Of a stretch of DNA of 64,000 bases, positions 1 through 12,938 are shown piece after piece. The first letter of the stretch is position 1; the number at the start of each line of letters is the position of its first letter. The notes beneath the pieces were generated by a model. The model was not told where the DNA came from. It made no database searches and saw only the letters and a program-made list of their open reading frames with translations. Both the position numbers and the translations under genes were made by a program. Origin of the DNA: Rutidosis leptorrhynchoides (Eukaryota; Streptophyta; Magnoliopsida; Asterales; Asteraceae); NCBI RefSeq assembly GCF_046630445.1, contig NC_092336.1, forward strand, positions 298,102,001 through 298,166,000. Reading direction: 5' to 3'.

Positions 1-97
1 TGCAATGTTTGTAAAATGTATCATATAGAGGTCAAATACCTCGCGATGTAATCAACTATTGTGAATCGTTTATAATGTATATGAACGGGTCCTTTCA
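1..97 (+). repeat. End of a family-B LTR, truncated by the window edge
   Basis: The stretch with AGAGGTCAAATACCTCGCG and the terminus ACGGGTCCTTTCA matches, with substitutions, the terminal part of the long LTRs at 29320-32511/45556-45839 and the reverse complement of those at 32512 and 42310. It ends in CA, as expected for an LTR end. Only the last 97 bases lie in the window, so I cannot say whether it is a solo LTR or part of a complete element. Confidence 0.7.
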
Positions 98-1690
98 CAA
101 TATATTGATGAGAAACGTCTAAAAATTACAAACGTACAAGCCGCAAAATGCAAAGTACAAGATATTAAATTATACGAAAAGGCATTCGAAAATCCGGAAC
201 CGAGACATGAACCAACTTTCAACGCTCGATGCAACGGAGCTGAAAGTACAAGTCAACTATGCACAAGAATATAATATAATATTTAAATAATTCATAATAA
301 GAATAATAATAAATAATAAAAAGTTGTTAATTGAGCATAGTTAAGGGGTCATAAGTGAAAATTTCAAATCAACATTTGCCTATAAAACGAGACTACGGAG
401 AATGAAGAAAGACACACCTTTTTTCAATCTTCTTTCTCTATATATGTAATTTATATATATATATATTTATAATTATAATTTTAATTTAAGTTTAATAATA
501 ATTGAGTTATTGTAAGAAATGTTTTACGAGTTTTAAAGTCGGAACTCTGTCCGTGTAACGCTACGCGATTATTCACCACTGTAAGCTATGTTCTTCCTTT
601 TTAAATTAATGTCTCGTAACTAAGTTATTATTATGCTTATTTGAGCCGAAGTAATCATGATGTTGGACTAAATATTAAAGATTGGGTTATTGGATTTTGT
701 ACCATAATTAGGGTATGGACAAAAGACCGACACTTGTGGACATTGGACCATGGACCATTAATAGATGGGGAGCATTGTCTAATCGAATGACAACTCTTTG
801 GAGTCTGTCGAACCTATCTTCAAATTAGTTAATCTAATAATTATTAAATAATTATGCATGTCCTATTTAGTGACATTTATACGACATCTTTTACAATCAT
901 TTAATTAATCAATTGGGTTGGGTAATTTATTATTCATTCTGGCCAAGTGGGTAAATTAATAATCATGGACTAATTAAAACAGGGGTAGATTACATACAAG
1001 GGTAATTGGTGTAATTGTTAATAAAGTATTAAGACCTTGGATTACACACAGTCGATAACCTGGTGTAATTATTAACAAAGTATTAAGACCTTGTTACAGT
1101 TCGAATCCCCAATTAGTTGGAATATTTGACTTCGGGTATAAGGTTAATTTGACGATCATTTTATAATTATGACCGATGAACTATTATGGGCAAAACCAGA
1201 TAGGTATCAAATAAATCCAGGACAAAGGACAATTAACCCAGCATAATAAATTAAAATCAAAACGTCAAACATCATGATTACGGAAGTTTAAATAAGCATA
1301 ATTCTTTTATTGTATTTCTCATCGTACTTTCATTTACTCGCAATTTTATTTATTGTCATTTTAAGATTGTTATTTATTTTATGCACTTTTATTATCGTCA
1401 TTTATCTGTACGCTTAAAATATAAAATCGACAAACCGGTCATTAAACGGTAAATCCCCCCAAAGTTACCTATAATTACTATATCTAGTTTAACTACTTAA
1501 TTAACTAATTTGACCTAGTAAGACACCCAATAATAGTGTCCACGGATCGACCTCCCGGACTTTACCTTAGCTATATTATTACACGATAGGTATACTTGCC
1601 TTTTGTGTTTTAGTTTAATTTAGGTGATTTCCTGTAGTAAATAAATATAAAACTGATAGCCGTTTCATACACACCCTCTAGAACACATCA
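98..1690 (+). repeat. Probable 5' LTR (or its remaining part) of the Athila-like element
   Basis: This AT-rich stretch has no coding region. It lies directly upstream of a tRNA-Asp primer-binding site and contains a TATA box, so it behaves as U3-R-U5. The likely LTR end is a few bases before the primer site, near 1687-1690. The left boundary is unclear because a family-B LTR end abuts it at 97. The expected partner 3' LTR survives only as a stub at 8901-8936, so the LTR pair cannot be compared. Confidence 0.5.
381..387 (+). promoter_or_regulatory. TATA box of the Athila-like LTR
   Basis: TATAAAA lies in an otherwise non-coding stretch about 1.3 kb upstream of the primer-binding site. It is followed by a pyrimidine-rich segment with CTTTCTC around 427-440. 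Position and composition fit a pol II core promoter inside an LTR. This is sequence inference only. Confidence 0.45.
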
Positions 1691-1696
1691 AGTTTT

Positions 1697-1714
1697 TGGC
1701 GCCGCTGCCGGGGA
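1697..1714 (+). other. Primer-binding site, tRNA-Asp type
   Basis: TGGCGCCGCTGCCGGGGA is complementary to the 3' end of plant tRNA-Asp with one mismatch. This primer site is characteristic of Athila/Tat Ty3-gypsy elements and not of the tRNA-iMet chromoviruses elsewhere in the window. It fixes the 5' LTR boundary and the + orientation of the gag element. Confidence 0.85.
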
Positions 1715-2860
1715 CACTTTTTGTGTCTTCACGGGGTATTTAAGTTTTTTTTAGTTTTTTATTGATTAAAGATATATTAATTTAAATAAAATAATTTAAT
1801 AAATATAATAATATAATAATATTGAAATAAAATATAATAATATAATAATATTGAAATAAAATATAATAATATAATAATAATTTTGAATCAAATTTGAATC
1901 GTAAAGTTTTAAAAAGTCGTATTTATTAATTAATCAGGGGTATATTATGTAACTTATAATTAATAATTTCTATCATGTCGCTTTTATGTGAATAGTAATT
2001 TATTTAATTTCGTTTCATTTACTATTCATGAATAGTAAATGAGTTAAAAAAAGTTTTTTAAAAAAAATAAAAAAAATTATTAATTTCGTGAAAAAAAAGA
2101 AAATTTTTTTTTTTTAAAAAAAAAAATTTTAAAATCCTTAAAAAAGAAATATTAAAATCGTTAAAAAAAATAATAAAAAAATATAAAAATAAATTTTTTT
2201 TTAAAAAAAAATTAAAAAATATATATATTTTTAAGATTTTGTCTATAAAATTTAAAAAAAATATTTATTTTAAGTTTTATTACCTTTAGATTTTTAGACT
2301 CTAGTTACAACTTTTAGTATTAAGTTTAGTTTTGCCATAGTTATTTTTATACTTTTAGATTTTTAGGCTTTGCCGTAAAATCTCTTAAGTGCTTTTTCTT
2401 TAGACTAAGATTTAGGTGGCTTAAAATTTTGCGACGCCGTGTTAAAATTTTAGTATCATTTTAAGTAATTGCCGTTTTTCGTTTAGAATCCTTTTTATGT
2501 TTCGACGCGCTACTTTCTTATTTTTATTTTTTGACCTTTTATTTTTTCGACGTTTTTCGACGCAATCTTTTTCTTTCTTATTTCTCGACGCTCTAGTTTT
2601 TAGGACATAGAATTTTCTATTTCTTCTCTAAAATTTAAAACGAAAAATTATTTTAAGCGATTAAATTGATAGACATCCAAATTTTCAGGTTCGTTGTAAT
2701 AGTTGGATTTGTTAGTGGCGAGTTGTGGGCTTCCGATTTAAAGGGTCCTGGCTACCTGCTGCATCTATTGGCTATTCGAAACGTGGGCAAAATCAGAAAA
2801 GTCTATTAATTTGATAACTTATATAATTTTTATTTTTATAACTAATAGGATATTCAGTGA
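1715..2860 (+). other. AT-rich untranslated leader of the Athila-like element
   Basis: This is about 1.1 kb between the primer site and the gag start. It is dominated by A and T runs, notably 2040-2240, and I see no credible coding region. It includes a 30-bp tandem repeat listed separately. Several CGACG words occur between 2430 and 2600. Confidence 0.6.
1802..1885 (+). repeat. Tandem repeat, 30-bp unit, about 2.7 copies
   Basis: An AATATAATAATATAATAATA-type unit ending in TTGAAATAAA repeats with a 30-bp period. The third copy is partial and diverged. It lies in the leader of the gag element. Confidence 0.7.
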
Positions 2861-3835
2861 ATGCACCGAGCAAAACGTTCACCACCTTTCATACGTTCAC
2901 CACCTGTAACTCGATCAAGGCATCTAGCCAATATTGTTGCCGTTGATTTTTCTTTAGAATCATCATCTAGTCGAACAAGTTCTCCAACTCAAATTTCTGA
3001 TAATCCATTTTTTGAACCCGACTTCACAACTGAGAATCCGGAGGATATTCAAGGACAATTCCAAGATTCTGAACCACTAATCATTCCTCCTGAACTACAA
3101 ATAGTTAAATCATAATCTTCTAGTGATTCGGATTCAACAAATTCAATTATGGAAGTAACGGAACCTCAAAGTATGGAAGACCGAATGAGAGCCACACGCA
3201 CGGGCCAAGGTCACGCCATTAATCAGCCAGATGTTAGAGCATCAGATTTTGAAATCAAAGGACAAATCCTACACATGATCACCAATCAGTGCCAATTTGG
3301 TGGTACAACAAAAGAAGATCCAAACGAACATCTTCGAACTTTTAATAGGATTTGTAATCTATTTAAAATCCGAGAAGTTGAGGATGAAACTATTTATCTT
3401 ATGTTGTTCCCATGGACTTTAAAAGGAGATGCCAAAGATTGGTTAGAATCGTTACCTGAAGGAACGATTGACTCATGGGATATCTTAGTTGAGAAATTTC
3501 TTCAAAGATTCTTTCCGGCATCTAAAGCCGTGAGACTTCAAGGAGAAATTGCCACGTTCGTGCAAAAGCCAAATGAAACGTTATATGAGGCATGGACAAG
3601 ATTCGGAAGGATGTTGAGAGGATGTCCTCAACACGGTTTAGATACTTTTCAAATAGTGCAAATTTTCTATAAAGGCGTCGACATCGCCACACGAAAAGAC
3701 ATCGACACAGTAGCTGGTGGTTCCATTATGAAGAAAACCACAACCGAAGCTCACAAGATCATTGATAACACAGCATCCCACTCTCATGAGTGGCATCAGG
3801 AAAAAGATATTTTTCATTCATCTAAAGTGGCTAGA

Positions 3836-6504
<2,669 letters not shown>

Positions 6505-7596
6505 CTAGAGCCGATTCTAGCTATAACTTTGATTCTGTTTCCACAAAAATAGATGTTTTCGAGAGACGAATGGAAAAGATGACTAAAGATACTCACGCAA
6601 TACGAATCAGTTGTGAGCAATGCGGTGGACCATACTTAACGAAAGATTGTAATATTGAGCAAACGATGGAACAACGAGAGAATGTTTCCTACATAAACCA
6701 AAGGCCGGGAAATAATTATCAAAATAATTATCAACCGCCAAGGCCAAACTTTAATCGAAATCAAAACATTCTTTACAATCCAAATGGACCCAATAATAAC
6801 TCATACAACCAACAAGGTCCGAATAACCAACCAACTCAAAACAAAACTTTCAATCAACAAAGACCTGGCTTGTATAAACCACCACAACAAACCGAAGAGA
6901 AAAAGTCAAATCTGGAAGAAGTGGTATTTAAGCTAGTTAAATCTCAAACACCATTTATTGAAACTCAAACCCAAAAGAATGAGAGGTTTGATCAGTCATT
7001 TAGAACTCAACAAGCTTCCATTTTGAATCTAGAAAAATAAGTAGGTACTCTTGTTAGATTGATGAGTGAAAGGGAACAAGGAAAGCTACCGAGTAATAAT
7101 GAAGTAAATCCTCGGAATGAAAATGTTAACATGGTATCAACAAATTCTGAAAAACCAACACCAGAAGATGGGAAAGTTTTAGATGTGAGTAACAATGAAG
7201 AAGTTACAACACCACCACCACCCGAGTATGTAAAGCCAGTGGTGGCACCATACAAAACACCCATCCCGTTTCCAAGAAAAGGAGTTGAGTATGAGCAAGT
7301 GATAGGTAATAAAGTTTGTGATACCTTTGGAAAAAAGAAGAAGAAGAAGAATAAGAAAGTGCAAGAAACTTATTAAACGAATTCGCGATGTTAGAACCAA
7401 GGGGAACTTTAAGTTATGTAACCGGTTAGTATCCAATCTGTCGCCTAAAGAAAAGGCGAAATTAGTTGAATTTGTGGATATTACACAAGAATCCGACCAA
7501 TTGCTTAAAGCAAAAGTCACAGATATGCAAGTTGATTATGGTCTAAGAAAAATTGACGATGAAGTTAATCACAATTTTGACACCACAGCTACCTAA

Positions 7597-8884
7597 GTGT
7601 GGGGAGATTCAAAATGTTCTAAAAAGAAAATGCTGTCTAGAGTTAGTTGTTCTGTTCTCATGTAGTTCCGAGAATGGAATCCGATTGGTCTTTTCCACTA
7701 GCAGACACTAAATAACTATTTTCTCCCCCCATTCTGAATTTTTTTTGTTTTGTAGGTTTTATATGAAATTAATATGCTTTTTAAATTTAAGTTTTGTGTG
7801 ATTTTAAAAACAAAAATTTACTTTATTTAATTAAGTTTAAAAAAAATGATTTCTAAAATTCGCCGTGAGTTAAACACTAGGTCATTGAACCGAAATTGCT
7901 TTACCCAAGGGCTGGACGACAAATTTTGTTATCATTATTTTTAATTTTATTGATTTAAAGTATGCCAAAAAAATATTAGATTTTATAAATTTTTGAAAGT
8001 GGGGTAATATACCAAACTTCAAAAATATGTATATATGTTTGTAGTTTATCTTATGTACAAAACAAGATAAAACAACGCACTTTCAAAGACTGTCATTAAG
8101 TTCAGCAAAAGCTACTAATTTTGACGACAAGACGCAAAATATCAAATGTGAAATAACAACAATATGTTTGCAAACTCGGTAATTTTAATCATTTTTCTAC
8201 ACTAATCACCCTCATGAATTTAAATTTTTACTGATTTCTTGCAAATGAGAGCATTGCAAGATCTCAAGTGTGGGGAAGGGTTATAAATTCTCTCGGGTTT
8301 ACACTTGGTTTAATTGCCAAATTTTGTGAAAATTTGAAAAATTTTCAACTAAATGAATTCAAAATCATGTTTATACATATTTATGAACGATAAAACTAGG
8401 TGATACTACCGAAATTATTGTTATCTTGGAAAGGACATAAATTGAGAAACAACCCAAAACGCTTAAATTCATTTAAAATGGAATAGATGGAAATAAAAAG
8501 ACAAAGAAAGAAATAAATAAAAGCTGAGTGTGGGAAGAATTCACCAAGTTCTTTAAAACATATATCACATATCTGTACAAGCTTATTGCAGGTACTTTTG
8601 TTTTGGACTAAACTAATCAGTTTTACCCGATTTACTGTAATATATTCGAAAGAAAGATGGATCTACACGATGAATCAATTCCATCATTAAAAGGAAGTAA
8701 AGTCTTCTGAAAAAGACACGCGCTTCTTGATTTAGGTCAAGAAGTTGTCGTCCAGACCAGCTGTAGGTTGACGAAAAATCTAGAAAAGTCATCTCTAAAA
8801 TCAGCAGGAAATCCACGAACCTCAGCCTCAAACAGGGTCACCATGTGGTCAGACTTATCCTAACCGTGGGAGGATCTGTCTCGT
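7597..8884 (+). other. 3' non-coding region of the gag element
   Basis: About 1.3 kb with no convincing coding region separates gag from the polypurine tract. It carries the motif AAGTGTGGGGA at 7595-7605 and 8266-8276, and a variant GAGTGTGGGAA at 8526-8536. In an autonomous Athila element pol would lie between gag and this region; here it is absent. Confidence 0.6.
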
Positions 8885-8936
8885 AAAATGGGGAGGGCGC
8901 TGTGCAAATTAGCTTGATAAGACTAATGAATCAGAC
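8885..8936 (+). other. Polypurine tract and stub of the 3' LTR
   Basis: AAAATGGGGAGGG at 8885-8897 is a typical plus-strand primer tract. It is followed by CGC and then TGTGCAAATTAGC from 8901, a plausible 3' LTR start. Only about 36 bp of this LTR remain before an unrelated GC-rich LTR fragment begins, with AGGGG microhomology at the junction near 8937. Confidence 0.55.
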
Positions 8937-9489
8937 CCCCAGGGGTTGCCACCCCTTGGACCCCGCTTATCGGGGGCGCTGCCCCCGAACCCCCGTCATA
9001 ATCAAGATAAGTTCAAACAAGTGTGCACTCCACACTTCCCCAAACTTGTTCGATATTTATCAAGATTATTTTGGTTACAAATTAATCCCATTACACTTAA
9101 ATCATATTGGTGACATAGATCACCAACACATTATAGATTGTAAGTATATATGTCAAAGAACGTTACATACAGTTATCGTTTTGAAAACTTAAGTTTGTGG
9201 TCTCAAAGTATACTTATAACTCATTGTTGTTAGTTCACAATGAAATGTTAAACCATCCTTAAATCATGTTAAATATGTATAGATATGTACATATACATAA
9301 TCTTATAATTATCGTGTGTTATATAGTTCGTGATATCATCGGTCAAATTGGACGGTCAAACGTTGTGTGAAACTCTTTTCAAAAACATAAGTCTCAACAG
9401 TTTGGATTGCTTATCATGTTGGTAAGGTTTATTTTATGTAAATATTAATCTCATAAGTATAAAACGATCGGAAAATCCGGGTCGTTACA
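8937..9489 (-). repeat. Truncated family-C LTR fragment
   Basis: This matches the last part of the solo LTR at 3836-6504 (about 6050-6504), including the GC hairpins and the terminus GGGTCGTTACA. It keeps about 115 bp (near 9036-9150) that the other copy lacks. The 5' part of the LTR is missing. Its right end abuts the truncated LTR of element D. Confidence 0.85.
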
Positions 9490-10323
9490 GGGTTGCTATT
9501 GATCTGTACCTGATTCTTGTTCATTGAGATTGATTGGTATCACCTTGTAGATAAATTAAACAGAACTGATGGTGATTTCAAAAAAATTTTGTAGTTATTT
9601 GTATTTAGTTTATATTTAATAAATATTAATAATAATTGTGTTAATAATACTAGTAATAATTATTTTTATAGTATTTATGATATTAATAAATAATAATAAT
9701 GATATTAATTATAAAACTGATAATAATGATTTTATTCATGATTATAATACTATTTTTATTATTTATAATAATAATGATAATGATAATTATAAAAATAATA
9801 TTCATAATACTAATTAAAATTTTACTATTAATTATAATAATAATGATATCAATAATGATAACAATGATATTAGTAATAATAATAATATGACAAATTAAAT
9901 GTATCGAATTTTATATCCATATATTATGTTAAGATGATAATATTCATAATAATGATATTAATATTTATTTTAAGATTGATATCGAAAGTGATAATAATAA
10001 TGTAACTGTATTTTAACTTGAAATTACATATATATGAATATTACAATTTGTTAATTATTTAATATTTAATAATTATATATTAACATGTATTGAATATTCA
10101 ATATATTACAATATACATATAATCATCAATTATATATATTTATATATATACACACTTTTATTTACACACATTTGTTCGAGAATTGTTGGAAACAGTCAAT
10201 GGTCAAATGGATATATGAAACAGTTCAAAATTTTTTAGACTCAACCTAACAGACTTTGCTTATCGTGTCGAAATCATATAAAGATTAAGTTTAAATTTGA
10301 TCAGAAATTTTCGGGTCACTACA
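9490..10323 (-). repeat. Element D 3' LTR, truncated
   Basis: This is a near-identical copy of 26880-27713, starting GGGTTGCTATTG and ending GGGTCACTACA. It is AT-rich with many AAT/TAA runs. Short open frames inside it consist almost wholly of Ile, Met and Leu and are not genes. Confidence 0.9.
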
Positions 10324-10626
10324 GTACCTACCCGTTAAAGAAATTTCGTCACGAAATTTGATCGAGGTCGTCATGGCTAACAATAAGAATGTTTTTCATG
10401 ATGAATATGAGTTGATAAATAGAGTTTTATCATCATTGAGTAATAAGAATAAGACAATTCTATTACTCAAAGAGTACGAATGAAGCTATCACTAAATAGT
10501 GAAATGAGAAAGGCATGTTTCATCATAACTTTTGACTAGTCATGGTTGATTTCCGGAATTCAAGGAATGTGAAGAAAATCTTCGAAATCTAAAGGATTTG
10601 ATTCTTCGGCGAGTAAGGAAAATCAA
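10324..10626 (-). other. Element D internal 3' end with polypurine tract
   Basis: Read on the minus strand, TTAACGGGTAGGTAC (10324-10338) directly precedes the LTR and is the putative plus-strand primer tract. Next to it is the perfect palindrome AAATTTCG-TCA-CGAAATTT (10341-10359). The rest, up to the element A insertion site, holds no recognisable coding sequence. Confidence 0.65.
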
Positions 10627-12901
10627 TGTAGCGACCCGACCAAATCATGTTTGACGGCGCCGTCTACTTAGGTCCCGTTACGTGGTCATAAGTCTTTAAG
10701 ACAAAGTTTGACCAAAATATGTCGCCTTCATTTCAAAATAAAGATTGTTCCCAAAGTTTACAAGAATTGTTCAACCAATAGTTAAGTTACAACGTTATAA
10801 TACGAATGAAATCTAGGCGACACGGTTTAAAGTAAAGTCAAAAGACGCTCCATGAAATGCACATATACTCGACATCCAATGCAAGTATCAAATAATGAGC
10901 GGAAGCATGTATCATGTATCGTTCAAGGACCTGAGAAAAACATAGAAATCTGTCAACGAAAACGTTGGTGAAATCATAGGTTTAAGTAAGTAAGTACAAG
11001 TGAACCACAAGATTTGCATCAATGAAATAATAGTAATACATTCCAAAAGTTTGTTTCACGAGCACCCAATTATCAATGCTTAACGTTTCCTTCCATTGAA
11101 CCCCATCACTTAGTGCTAGAACATACACTGTTTCTCGAAAATATATTTCATTCGTAAACGGTAGCGAACCGTTTGAATGAGGGTTTGTCAAACCCATATG
11201 GATCCATACAACATAAGTTCTCGCTTACACCCGGCAAGTGTAACTAATGATAATCGAATTGAGGATTTTGTTCTAAACTCGTATGTAGAATGTTTGTTTT
11301 CCTGTACTTGTGTTCACTTAGTAAAGAAATGTTTATGTTTTCTCATCCCAAATGTAAGTTCAAAAAGAGTAAAAGTGGGACTATGATCTCACCTTGAGTG
11401 CACGAGTAGTAAAGTACTTCGACAAGTAAACGTGTGCAAAGAACAATGCTAGTCTTGACCTAAACAAATAGGTCGTATCAATAACGGTAAACACGATAGG
11501 TCAAAGATGTTCAATTAGTCCTATGGCTCGTTACGACTCGATTATTTAGCATGTGAAATCAAATTGTCAAGTTTCATGCAAGATACAAGTATATAAACAA
11601 GTTAGGAAGGTTGCAAAATCATTTGGTTAAGTTTGACAAAAAGTCAAACTTTGGTCGGTCAAAGTCAACGAAAAAGTCAACACGTTCGGGTCGTGTCCCG
11701 AACTATTTTTCTGAGGTTTTTAATCATGTATGAGCATGCTAGGACAAGTTACATGTGAATCGGAGGTGCGTAGCATAGCAAACATTATTCGAAATTTGAC
11801 CAAGTTGGACAGACCCAATCGGCGCGCCGCGCGGGTATATGGCGCGCCGCGCGGGTACCTGTGCAGGGAATTCTGGCAGTTTTTAAGTTTTATGCACGAA
11901 CCTAACTTCAAACAATCACCATTTATGATCCGCAAACAATCAAGACAAGTATCTTATACCGTTGGGAAGGTAATTTGACGAGGAAAACAACTAAACACAT
12001 TTCATCAATCAATCTACCTATCACAACAACCAAAACCGCATCTAATGCTTAACATTAACCGCATACAAGTTCATAAATGCAATTCAATGATTCGGGCAAC
12101 CAATTTACATGAATGATATGCCGTTTCGAAGGTAATCAAGCATACAATCCAACTAAACACTTACCAATAATAATCCATGGCATTCAATGCATCAAAAGTC
12201 CATTTCAAGTTCATCAAACCCTAACCCAAATTCACCAAAATCAATAATCAAGTTCATGAAGTTTTCTAAGGCAACCTACACATCAAATTGAAGCTAGTGA
12301 TGCTAGTAACACAATTAAAGCATCAACTTTTAACATCTAACAACATATGATCATCCAAAATTCAAGAACAACACACCAAAATTCAAGTTCATGCTAGTTA
12401 CACTAAAACAACGAGATCGAGCATATAAATCATATATTCATGTTAGACTTGAGCCATAGACACTAATTAACACTTTTATAAGTTAAAAACATCAAGAACA
12501 CAAAATCTAGTGATTTTAGAAAGTTACCCAAATGAGATGAGGTTGGTACCAAAACGAAGAGGATGAAGAGAGGATCACGATTTTGTAATTTATTTTGTTG
12601 TAAGCCTCCTAGATCGAATTTAGATGATGATTGAATGAATATGGTTTTGGGTGTGTGTGTTCTTGCTAGAGAGAAAGAGAGAGAGATGGAGGTGGAAATG
12701 AATGGGTGAAAGGGGTTTGACCCTTTGACCTAGTCAAGGGTTTGATCCCTTGTCAAGTTTAGTCCCTCAACTTTCGTTCGGGTGCGGGAATTACCTAAAC
12801 GAGATAATTTAAAACGCGTATCAACGGGAGATGTTATAAACATATAACGGACTTTATATTAGTATAACGGAAAAGTAAATGGAAAAAGGCGGGATGTTAC
12901 A
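10627..12901 (-). repeat. Element A 3' LTR
   Basis: TGTAGCGACC to GATGTTACA on the + strand. It holds a duplicated 17-bp CpG-rich motif (11821-11837 and 11841-11857). It also holds two tandem hairpins (12709-12726 and 12735-12752) and a GA-rich tract near 12670-12690. A CAACG-AAAA-CGTTG hairpin is at 10954-10967. No coding region is evident. Confidence 0.95.
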
Positions 12902-12938
12902 TTACCTACTCCTTAAAAGAAATTTCGTCCCGAAATTT
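12902..12938 (-). other. Element A polypurine tract and pol-stop palindrome
   Basis: On the minus strand the purine-rich run AAGGAGTAGGTAA (12902-12914) abuts the 3' LTR. Just upstream, AAATTTCGGGACGAAATTT (12920-12938) is a perfect 8-bp inverted repeat with a 3-base loop. The gag-pol stop codon at 12937-12939 overlaps it. Confidence 0.7.

Noticed and set aside
8902..9192. 96-codon frame across the family-C LTR fragment
   Set aside because: It spans the junction between the 3' LTR stub and the C fragment; a chance frame.
9699..9890. Ile/Met-rich frames in the D LTR (also 27073-27297)
   Set aside because: AT-rich low-complexity sequence in an LTR; no start context or homology.
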